Below the pieces are notes generated by a model, which was given only the letters and a program-made list of their open reading frames with translations, searched no databases and was not told the origin of the DNA. Of a stretch of DNA of 64,000 nt, positions 9,886 through 19,623 are shown in pieces. Numbering within the stretch: the first letter of the stretch is position 1; every line of letters begins with the position of its first letter. Source of the DNA: Selaginella moellendorffii (lineage: Eukaryota > Streptophyta > Lycopodiopsida > Selaginellales > Selaginellaceae); the NCBI RefSeq assembly GCF_000143415.4, contig NW_003314262.1:5994840-6058839 (forward strand), given 5' to 3'. Position numbers and translations under genes: made by a program.

Positions 9886-12411
9886 TCTAGGCTTACTTGA
9901 TTTTTTTTTTCTCTTTAATTGTTTGAATTTCTCATTATCTTTATTTAGTTTGACTAAAAAAAATTTTTCTCTTGCAGAAAAGGAAAATTGTAACATATAA
10001 AAAAGTTGTTGGAGCCAAGAAGACATGAGAAATTCAATTCGGCACTGACAACGACATCACGATCAACATATCCATTGGCACAACAAAGACACATTTAGTT
10101 AGAGATTCACCACCTCCACCACCATCACCTCCACCATCACCACCTCCACCACTGCCATCGCCACCTCCACCACCTCCATCACCACCTCCATCACCACCAT
10201 CGCCACCGCCACCACCACCATTGCCACCACCACTGCCATTATTGCCTCTACCCCCGCCACCACTGCTGCCACCACCACCATTGCCACCACCATTGCCACT
10301 ATTGCTTCTGCCCCTGTCGCCACCGCCACCACCACCAACGCAAATCCCTGAAGTTGGGCAATCTAGTGGTGTTCACGATAGGGAACCTGAGGAACAACTT
10401 GGAGCTGAAAGAGTTGCAGACCTTCCTGAGAACGTGGTGGACAAGCACTTCCAAGAGACTATTATGCGGACAAGGGAAAAAGCAGTTCACCAAACACTTG
10501 AGGCGCTCAAGTGGCCAAGCCCTTGTGACTTGATCAGAGAAATCCCCCTTTGTTGTTTGCAACAAATGAATTTTGTCCGCACAGCATCCAAGTATGTCAA
10601 CCCGGATATATACAGCTTGTTCAAACAGAATGGCCTTGCAACAAATATCGGTATGTTTCTAGTCTCTTTTTGCAAGCAAGGAATAATGAAGATCATTACT
10701 GTCACACCCAAGATTGTGAATAGCTAGGATCCTATTTGGAGGAGGAAGTCCCTAGAATTTGATGACATTTTTATCAGACATCCTGAGACTCGACAGCTTG
10801 CAGGGACAATGTTCCAAATTATTGATGGTAACCATTGATATGGAGCTTGGATGAAGTGTATTGACGATCATTTTCACAATGATCCTGTTTACCATATCAA
10901 CGTTCTAGTCGGCCATGTCTACGCGAGGGGACCTTTGGATGTCAATAAACTTATCTTGGCCTGCCAAAAGATCAATGCGTAAATTTTATAGTTTTACCTC
11001 TAACTCCACTTTAACTTATTTTGTTGTGTTTAAATGTAGGCTTGGGCAATTTGCTGTTCAAAAACAAAACTTTGTCCATGACATTGCGCAACTTCGATTT
11101 TTGGCAGACTTGAGTGAGGATGACATCCGCCAACATTATAGTGATGATCTCACAACACTTGTTCGGCACTCACACACTCGAAATGACGGTACAACTTGGT
11201 TCAACAACCCAATCAGTTTTATGCTCACTATGTGGTGTAAGGTATGTCTTTCCCTTTTATTTTATAAAAGCCTCTTTTAATTGTTTTGGTGTTTAGCCTT
11301 TGGTGAAGGTCAAGCAAGATGCTTACGAACTTGCATATTCGGAGAAGAGTCAGGAAGAGCTCTCAACTGAGTTTGTTCAAATTGAGCACAAAATTCAACA
11401 TGCAAAGTCCTCAAAGTTGAAAAAACTAATATGCATTGCAGACAATCGCAGGCCGAAGGAGTGGCTAGAGACTATAGCCGAAATTTCTTCTCATGAATGT
11501 AAGTTTTTTATCACACTTCATTTTTCTTAATTATGCATATGTTACTTTTGCAATGAACAAAACTCCAAATGACATGATTTACAATATCGCAAAATTGAAG
11601 CTTCCATATAAGCAATAGATAAAGACTCTAGAGTTCCTCAATGTCTGCTTGATGAATAGAGAGAAAGGACCGCCAAAACTATTTGACAACATGATGAGAA
11701 GGGCTGTCTACATCACACAAACTATAAGTGAAGGTGAGAAGTTCTTGGCACCACACATTGGTGACGATTCAGATGGCACATTCATGTCTTTCGACACCTA
11801 CATCAACACGTCATTAGAAGGGATTGAAAAGGGGTGGCTGCCAGAGAAGTTTACAAGCACAACAACTTATGATTGCCAACATGGTCAACCTTATTTCATG
11901 CGACATGCAACTTATAGGTATAATATGATTTCTAAGACTATTTTCTAATATATATTGTTTACAGGTATCTTTGATATAGAGGCATGCCATTTGAGGCACC
12001 AGTTTGCACTCAACTTGTTGCAAAGGGTGTAACGGATGGAGGAATGTACCCAACAATATTTACAAGAGTTCCAAAGGCACGGAAAATAGAATGCCCTTGG
12101 GAGTTGGAGCTCCTAGGGAAGGAGACCTCTACACTAGATCGTGAGGAAGTTATCAATGCTAGCAACGATGGCAATGCAAGTGACGATAGAGACAAGGATG
12201 AGGAAGCTCCAGATTAAGTTCGTGTTCCACCACCAAACAGCCAGAAACAGGCTCCAATTCAACCATCAAACAACCAAGATCTGGATTAAGTTCTACTAAT
12301 AAATAACGATGATCAAGTGGTTCATAGAATATCACGTCGACCTCGAGGTAAGCAAAAGTGAATTTTACAAACTAAAAGTGGTAATACACGTTTTTTGCAG
12401 CAATGACTATT

Positions 12412-13066
12412 TTTAGCACATGTGATCATGGGATGAGATTTGGATATACTATCACCGTGGATCCTTGGAACCTTAGGGGATAAATGAGGATAAAATAGCT
12501 ACTAAGGGCTCTCTCATCAAACAATTGCCTCTTTTCCAGTTGGCTTAAGGGGAGAGAGATAAGGTGCGCTACAATTGGTATCAGAGCAAATGGCACGGGT
12601 TCGATTCCCATTTATTAGTGGCTACTTAAAAATATAATATACCCTTGAGTAAGGTATATTCCTACCTTTAAAATTTGAAATCATACATATTGGGTATCCA
12701 TGCGTATGTCCTTCCTCTTGTGTGGAGTATCCATGGACGAAAGTATCCACCGTGGGACTGCAGTACGGGTGGATGACTAGTTGCCTCACATGGAATAGCT
12801 AGTCTACACAATGGAAAGATTGGTAGATTTGAAGGTGTTAGTTCCCCTTGGCTCAGTAGGGGTTGTTAGTCAATAGTCAATGAACATCTCTGAAGGGGGG
12901 GTGAGTGTAGCGTATGTGATCATGGGATGAGATTTGGATATACTATCACCGTGGATCCTTGGAACCTTGGGGATAAATGGGGATAAAATAGCCACTAAGG
13001 GCTCTTTCATCAAGCAATTTCCCCTTTTCCAGTTGGCTTACGGGGAAAAAGATAAGGTGCACTACA
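12412..13066 (+). mobile_element. TRIM element 2, inserted in an exon
   Basis: Direct repeats of about 161 bp (12412-12573 and 12906-13066) flank 332 bp of non-coding DNA. The right repeat starts TGTAGCGTATGTGATC and both end in CTACA. Two bases after the left repeat is TGGTATCAGAGC (12576-12587), a match to the initiator-Met tRNA primer-binding site; just before the right repeat is GAAGGGGGGGTGAG, a polypurine tract. The flanking five bases are CTATT (12407-12411) and CTGTT (13067-13071), a target-site duplication with one mismatch. Without the element, an exon opened by the acceptor GCAG at 12400 continues directly into 13067. It is non-autonomous; the LTRs differ by roughly 10%, so the insertion is not recent. 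Confidence 0.85.
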
Positions 13067-14577
13067 CTGTTGGTAGTAATTTCATTCCAGCTCAACGAGA
13101 TGCTCATGAAGAGGAGTTGGAGGAACTCTCATCGACAACACGCCATATGACGGTAGCACACTATTTATTACTTTTTTCATTCACTTAGCTCTTTTATAGG
13201 TCTGTCCTATGTCCCCAATAACACAATGAGGCATTATGGGTATCTTCATTGGCTCTTATAGTAGATTGTTGACATCTTTCACGGAAGACAACATCAATAT
13301 GGATATACGGTGTCAATTCAACCGTTGGTGCTGAAAGATACAAAGGCCCTTGCTCCCAATTGCGGACTTCATTCTCTTCGACTTTCCAGATGATTTTTTA
13401 AATATTGATGGGAAAGTTGAGGATTGGAACTTTCTCACACCTGACCACTTGCTTGATGCATTTCTATTGTCTGAAGCACTTATGCTCGAAGCTGGCCATA
13501 TCGTCTTCATCCTACCGAACGACCCCAACTGGATGTATGAGCTTATGACATGCGCAGTAGAAGTTCATTTCAAATCATTCTCTTCCAGGTGCATCATGGA
13601 TCCTATTGGTGTCGATATGAGGGGCATCCAAGGGAAGCCTGAAAAGGTGAATATGTATTTTATATTTTTATCTAATTTCTAAATATTTTTATTTTCCAGG
13701 TTATGATGTGGACCTATTATGCCTTTCTGCAGAAACACACATGATGGGTTTCGTGATAGCCAACGTGCAACACCTGTTTTGCCTGGGTACGATAGTTCCA
13801 CTAACATCATACCCAACCTTGTGGATGAGCAGATCCGCAACACATTTCCAGGGTATTAATTCCGAACTCCATCGGTAATGCAAGTCTTGCTTGAGCTTTA
13901 TTGCCCACCAGATGGTGTTGTGATTGATTGCACAGCAGGTAGCGGTTCTATGGTGGAGGCAGCACGTGACTTTGGTAGGTCGGTGTTTGCTATTGAAGAA
14001 CATCATTTCTTCAAACGCTAGCTCAAAGGATTTCGTGAGTTGCCTTCAACCTTAAGGAGGTAAATTATGTTTATTAAAATTTCAATATATAATTCTATTT
14101 TAAAGATCACAGTCACCTGGAATTTCTAGAATTGGAGGCTTTGGAAGTCTCCTTGACGATACAGAAGCCATGGCTCAACATATGCAAGGTGAATCTTCCC
14201 CACAATACCAATATAGGAGGAAGTATAAAAGAAATCATTATGTTGATGATGAGGCAAAAGAAAGTTAATTGCATCCTTATATAAAATGGAAAGCTTGTTA
14301 TCTGTTAGATGTCAGTGAAAGTGTCAGATGTCAATAAAATTGTCAGATGTTAGTGTCAGTGTCAGATACTATAATTACAAATTATCATTCTCACTTGTCA
14401 CCATCACTTTGTAGCGCTTGTATGTTGCCATCTCCTCCTTCAACATTTTGTAAACAATTGTATGTGATATGATAGCACCTTCTAGAACAAGGTATGTTAC
14501 CTACAACTAATATCATTTTATTATATTTTTTCTTTTAATAATGACAATACTATAGTATAGTAAAGTAATTCTAGATT

Positions 14578-15123
14578 TTACATTCCACTGTAGGGTGGCC
14601 TAAAAACCTCATATTTTGCACTAGCCAATGCAGTGTTTCCCAAGAGGATGTTGTTCCTCACCATGAAGCAATAGTGGGTATGTGTTTGTAACTCATTCTT
14701 GAATTTATTGTACATCCACACGTGCACATTTTCCAGACCTGCCGTTGGGCAATTCCTATAGTGCTCAAGAAAAGTTTGTAAACCCATAGAGCCATTTGTC
14801 TTGTCCAAGAAAAAGTAGCATATTGGACATCAAATGTAATAGCGTTCTGTGCTTTCAAGTAGTCCCGCCATATCAAGAGCAAGATCTTGCAAAAACATGT
14901 GGCATTGCTCTTAAAGCGCTGGAGGTAATCCCTCTCTAGTAGCAAGATCCGGAATTTCACATATAAGGACCTCTAATTCAGCTTCACTAGAGCCCTCAGC
15001 AGAAAAAAGATTGTTATGTAGAGGTGAAGGTGGAATGTTGGTAGAATTTGGGGATGGAGATGGAGATTGATATGAAATGCTGGGGGGCCAAGTACGAGTA
15101 GCAATGACTTTCCTTTGAGCCAT
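14578..15123 (-). pseudogene. Decayed paralogue of the 4.4-kb CPIC protein
   Basis: One minus-strand frame runs from ATG at 15123 (or 15159) to a stop near 14578, broken by TAA at 14911-14913 and TGA at 14830-14832. The N-terminal part is Ser/Pro-rich and acidic. The C-terminal part has CPICYFFLDKTNG, a His and a Cys about 20 residues on, and ELQTHTHY, aligning with the protein at 4380-4790. It ends 310 bp from the 3' end of the ParB-methyltransferase-like gene, tail to tail, as the other copy does with the MULE-like gene. Function unknown. Confidence 0.5.
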
Positions 15124-15159
15124 TTCAATACAAACTTCTAAGGAGCTCAAGGAGAACAA

Positions 15160-16440
15160 AAAACCTACAATGACTATAACATTTCTAGATAGTTTATATA
15201 CTAAGTTTTAGTCTTGGGAATGAGGTTTATTTATTATAACACTGACAATACTTAGATTCTTTAAATGTCAGTCTTGGAAATGGGGCTTCATAATCATAGC
15301 TTTCTTGTAAACATAAGAGCTTCTAGAATTTTAGATTATCGTGTATACACATGCTCTATCATTATGATGAATCTTACTTTACTACACATATATTCTTTTC
15401 TACACATGCCAAATGTCTAGAGAAATAAATTGCAAGGAAATATAGACCACATTATAATAGCAGAGCACATTGGCATGCTACCATTCTCTTATGTGAGATT
15501 GCCTTTCAGTCTTGGAAATGTAGATAAAGTTGATTCTTTGATGTAATATTACTTTTGAGTCTTTCGAAAGATTTTGATTTCTTTTATCATTATTTACAAA
15601 TAATTCCCGAAAACTTTTAATGAGGATTCACTGCGAAATATACCTTGGTCTTATCATATGAGAGGATTGCGATATAGGCAAGCAACAGAGTTTTTAATAT
15701 GAATTAATATATAAATTACAAATGTCATGGAAAGTTTTATGGAGTAGATTTCTTGGTGCTTTCCACCGTGCTGTTCATTTCTTCATTTCTCTTGCTATAG
15801 ACTGTTGTTTCAGAAGTAACAGGAACATTTTTATCAATCGTGATAAAGGTCTCTACATTCCCAAATGGGTAATAAGGACCAAGAGTGTAATATGGAGATT
15901 GTGGTAGTGAGACAAAATTAACATTCTCACATTCCTTTGCACTACAACTCTTACTCACAGATCTTGTATTTTCCTTGCTTCCCATCTTCTCAAGAACCCT
16001 AAAAAATCTTTTGAATGAAGGAATAGTATCTACAGCTGTAAAAGTATTCAAAATATTAAGTAGTCAAATCAAATATGACAGTTGTAACAATTGTCATAAT
16101 AAAATAATATAGTTTTATAAAAGATAGGTTCTCATGAACTTTGTCTTTTTTAAACAATTCAATCTTATAGAAACTTTTAACTTAGATATTTATGTATTTT
16201 AATATTTTAAAGTTTGCTAGAACCTTCATTTGTTCAATTTAGATCTTCTTTGTAATATTTCTTATTGACTATGTTGACTTGAGTTGACTTGTGTTGAATT
16301 GAGCTCAACTCAACTTTAGACCATCCCTAAAGTGAGTACTAATTCCAAAAGTTGAGCAATAGATAGCATCAGTTCATACTCTCATCCTAAAGAGAGTATA
16401 GTGTAGCAATAGGAATACTCTAATGCAACACTTCTTTGGA
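15160..16440. other. AT-rich intergenic, no gene seen
   Basis: Low-complexity AT-rich sequence. A 104-codon minus-strand ORF (15737-16051) has no recognisable domain, and its codon use looks random. A short stretch near 16260-16320 repeats the word GAGTTGACTTG/GAGCTCAACTC found in the dispersed repeat at 3.86 and 44.7 kb. Confidence 0.5.
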
Positions 16441-17340
16441 AGGACATAAGACCTAGCAATGCTGCACCATGTGTGGGAGATTGGCTCTCTACTTCCAGCT
16501 ACAACTTGGCAATCCTCTTGGATCACTTCCACGAACTAAACACAAACAACCCCTTTGCAGTCTTGAATCTCAATCTTGCCATCAAGTTTAATGGGATCTT
16601 GAATGCCTTGCTCCATCACACCAAATCCTTATCCATCTATGTTGCTAATGCAATGGCTTTATAAAGCCTCATTTAAAAAATTACACTAAAGTCCATATGG
16701 ATCTAAAAGTGGCAACATAGCAACCTCACACACTATTTATGGCAGCACTTCCTAGAGGTTTGACAGTTTTAAACAAGCAACAGTTTGAATTAGATGAGTG
16801 TTGTTTGGAAGTAGAATTGGGCCAAAAACTTGCTATGATAGGCTTGTGTTCCCTAGAACATCTGGCAAAGCCAATGTTATGATAATTTTGCTCTTCATCT
16901 TAGCATCTGGTAGAACAACATTATAAGGCGTATGTGGCCTTGACCACAATAGCGACAACAACCTCCATGTCCATGACAACCTTACTGCTGCTGATAGTAG
17001 TTGGCATTGCTGTTTGACATTCATCATGCGTTGGAGCTTCTGGCTCACCACCCCAATCCGTACTATATACTGAATATACCAATCTCCACATGTACACTTT
17101 CAATTGGAATACTTGAATGCCATTCTCAGAGAAGTTTCTGAAATGTGTGAGCCTGGAGAAGAGGGAGTTGAGGTTTCCCCCAAGCATCCATCCAAAGAAA
17201 TTAAACTCTTGAACATGGCCAGTGATGTTGTTACATAATTCTTGAGAGAGTTGTTATGACAGAAATGTGCAGTTGCTGCTGCTACTACTGTGATTTGTAA
17301 CACCTATTTTGAAAGCCAGCAGTGCATTTATCTCCTCTGC
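16440..17340 (-). mobile_element. Possible copia-type gag remnant
   Basis: On the minus strand, broken frames contain a LSAEEINALLAFK-like segment near 17345-17310, a stretch around LMLGGNLNSLF, and CCRYCGQGHIR near 16950-16915, resembling a degenerate CCHC zinc knuckle. The order fits a Ty1/copia gag polyprotein. Every frame is broken and no LTR was located. Host-gene debris is the alternative. Confidence 0.35.
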
Positions 17341-17514
17341 TGATAAATTCCTAAAGCCGTGAGGAGTCTTGATTGGAAATTATACAAACATCTAGTTTGA
17401 GTTAACTTCACTATATCAACAAGATTACAGCCTTTTGAGTTTAAATAAGAACCCTAATAGCAATACCGGACTTGGAAAGCCTAAAATCGGAAACCCTTAG
17501 AAAAAGGGGGGCAA

Positions 17515-18282
17515 ATGGCTCTTTGCGCGCCACGAATCGCTTTCCAGCTTCACAGTCCACCTAGGGTTTGTAGCAAGTTGCGAGGGAAGGAGGCCGCATC
17601 GCCGCTGCCCAAATGTATGGCGGCCAGCGGCGCAGCGCTGGGATTGATGCTGTTGCCCACTTCTGCGGCTTTTGCCGCGGCGCAGGACAATCTAGGGTTT
17701 ATTCGCGAGCTCCTGTCCGAGGAACCCGCGAATGCTCTCTCACTCCCGACATGGACCATTCACGTCGCCAGTGTTGTCGAGTGGTAAGTAAGTCGAGCTC
17801 GAGAGAGAGGAAAAAAGAATCAAAGTTTGGCAAAAATCCGAAGATAAAAGCGCAAAAAAGTCATCGTTTTCGTTCTTTTTGCAAGGGTGGTGGCAATGAT
17901 TCTGGTCTGGCAATATGGTGACACAAAGAACAATGCAGCTTGGAAGGGCCTTTCGTGGGGAATGGTAAGCATTTCTTCTTCTTCACCAAGTTACACTTGA
18001 GAACTTGGCCAATCTTCTCTTCTTTTTTCTTCTTAGGTTCCATTGCTGGGTGGAGCTTTATGCGCTTGCACCTGGCACTTCTTCTATAATGCCGAATCAC
18101 TGGAGGTATGCTCGTCCTCTCGCAAGCCTTGTGTTCTTGTGCTAAGAGAGTTTACGAGAGGTTTTTTTCTCTTGCAGGTGTTGGTCGTAATGCAAGGTGC
18201 TCTGACGCTTGTTGGCAACATCACTCTCTGGATCGCTGCGTATAGAATCTACCAGAATAGCTCATCTTCGTCCTCGTCATAG
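17515..18282 (+). CDS. DUF2499 (Ycf49-like) plastid membrane protein
   Basis: Four exons: 17515-17783, 17886-17964, 18037-18105 and 18178-18282, all with GT-AG junctions, giving 173 residues. The N-terminus (about 1-55) is Ser/Ala/Arg-rich with few acidic residues, as in a plastid transit peptide, followed by an AAALGLMLLPTSAAFAAA-type hydrophobic stretch that could be a thylakoid-type signal. The conserved core reads TWTIHVASVVEW, then AWKGLSWGM, then LCACTWHFFYN, then QGALTLVGNIT, characteristic of the DUF2499 family shared by plants and cyanobacteria. The molecular role of the family is not established. A Ser-only tail follows YRIYQN. A decayed DNA-level copy lies at 2.9-3.6 kb. Confidence 0.85.
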
Positions 18283-18309
18283 TGGGTACGCTAACGCGGT
18301 CATTCTCTT

Positions 18310-19113
18310 TTGGCTCCGCTGTTGTTAATGACGACAGTGGCTGCTGCTGCAAGCTTTGAAATTCTCGCTTTGACGAGTCTTGTTCGATCCAACTCGAACC
18401 AGGATAGCTCAGCTCTCACCTTCCATCACTTCTCCAACATGCTCCCGGCATCAGCAGACAGGTTTCCACGGAAAGTGATATCCTTTCTTGCACCGGCTTC
18501 TCTCTTTTTCTCTTTGCATTGTTCGTATACGTTGGAAGGACGGAGATGTGCTTCTGCTCGGCTTTTCTTCATTTCCCTTGAGCCAGGTAAGTACTTGATG
18601 CAGCAAGTTATGGTATGGTCCTCTCGAGTTTTTCCCTCTGCTGCTAAAACTTACACTCGGATTGTCTTCCTTCCAGCCGATAAGCTCCTGCTTGTGGGGT
18701 CATCCACAAAAGCCCGCATGACGGCTTCCTTCATACACGCATATCATTACGGTGGCCATGTTCTGAGACACAGGGGTCCTACGATTGAGCGAAAGCAAGC
18801 AAAGGTGTGCTGCACGAGGCTGCTGCCACTGGCTGCGGCTAAAGCATCCTTTCTTACCCGTGTTTGTACTAGCGTACTCGTCCGTTCATGCAACAAAGTT
18901 GTCGACTGTACTGTAGGAGGCTCCAGCCAGCTTCTGTTCGCCAGGTGTGTGAGTGCTCTTTTGATTTCAACGCATACTAACACCGATCGCTGCTTCAGTT
19001 GCTGCGGATTGGATTGGACAGCAGGCAATAGATTCCTTCCTCCAAAAGCTGCTGGCAAGGATTTGCCTCCACTGTGCGAGAGAAGAAAAACTTTAGCAAG
19101 GCTGGAAGTTTAA
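18310..19113 (+). CDS. Unsupported 267-codon ORF, possibly exons of an unrecognised gene
   Basis: One frame stays open for 268 codons just after the DUF2499 stop, unlikely by chance alone. However, the translation is Ser/Leu/Cys-rich with no domain, and strong splice signals lie inside it: donor CAG/GTAAGTACTTG at 18588 and acceptor CTTCCTTCCAG at 18676, another donor near 18944 and an acceptor GCTTCAG near 19002. A spliced reading through AADWIGQQAIDSFLQ (about 19005-19050) is equally possible. I cannot name a family or choose a model. It may be a real, short-intron gene read incorrectly. Confidence 0.25.
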   Translation: MAPLLLMTTVAAAASFEILALTSLVRSNSNQDSSALTFHHFSNMLPASADRFPRKVISFLAPASLFFSLHCSYTLEGRRCASARLFFISLEPGKYLMQQVMVWSSRVFPSAAKTYTRIVFLPADKLLLVGSSTKARMTASFIHAYHYGGHVLRHRGPTIERKQAKVCCTRLLPLAAAKASFLTRVCTSVLVRSCNKVVDCTVGGSSQLLFARCVSALLISTHTNTDRCFSCCGLDWTAGNRFLPPKAAGKDLPPLCERRKTLARLEV

Positions 19114-19623
19114 GCGTAGAGAACGACGGCCTGTAGCAGCGTTGGCGTTGTCGGTAACGTTCCGTGGTGGCGGTGGGGGTGTCAAGGTACATCGAAAATG
19201 AAACTCGTCGCAGGCTTTAGCGTTAACGTTTTCTGGTGACACAGGCTGAAAAAGCATTTGGATCATTCTCAGAGATTGAGAACGCGACACAAGTCTTGGC
19301 AGTGAGCGTGCTTGCTATCGAAGTGTTCGTTGGAGGAGGTGAGTTTGTTTTCTATCAAAAGCATTCTTTTCTTCTGTGGTGCGATCGAAACTAACGTCGT
19401 TTCACGCGACAGGGACTGGATTTCATGCTTTCGCGTATTCATTCAAACATTTTACAAACGGTAGAGAGAAAAAAGCGGAAAAAAAATAGGTACCTAAAGC
19501 CACTTCAAAGCTGCTGCTTGGGCAAAGTCAGCTAGCTTGAGCAGCAGCAAGAAAAACCAATCGATAGAGGAAAGAAAAGGAAGAACTTTGATAAGAAAAA
19601 GAACGATTTTTCGCGAGACTGTG

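Larger units (their letters stand above)
9410..14268 (+). pseudogene. ParB-like + N4/N6 DNA methyltransferase-like gene, decayed, intron-containing
   Basis: Exon 1 is ATG CCA CCA AGG (9410-9421) with donor GTGAGT; exon 2 resumes at 9978 with KRKIVTYKK, a basic, NLS-like start, then a Pro-rich tract (about 10108-10340). At about 10815-10850 the frame reads IIDGNH-stop-YGAW, matching the ParB motif G-x-H-R-x-x-A-W with CGA changed to TGA (10836). Later exons (about 11041, 11296, 11560, 11965, 12401 and 13199 on) encode helical, charged sequence. At 13370-13560 comes ADFILFDFPDDF, then EAGHIVFILPN, like methyltransferase motifs IV and V. At 13906-13960 VIDCTAGSGSMVEAA...FAIEEHHFF is a clear SAM-binding motif I/II. 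The last exon (14106-14268) ends at TAA. Nine in-frame stops and at least two frameshifts are present. IV before I is the order of beta-class DNA methyltransferases. Target base and function are unknown. Confidence 0.65.

Noticed and set aside
10099-10338. Val/Ala/Met-rich minus-strand ORF
   Set aside because: Shadow of the CCA/CCT proline tract on the plus strand.
10652-10680. Possible intron with GTATGT donor
   Set aside because: The nearest acceptor would give an intron of about 25 bp, and the frame stays the same without it.
9978-14021. Nine in-frame stops could be repaired by U-to-C RNA editing
   Set aside because: Such editing is organellar in plants; this DNA is nuclear. Also, TAA, TAG and TGA always look like C-to-T products of CAA, CAG and CGA, so the pattern alone proves nothing; only the ParB Arg position gives independent support.
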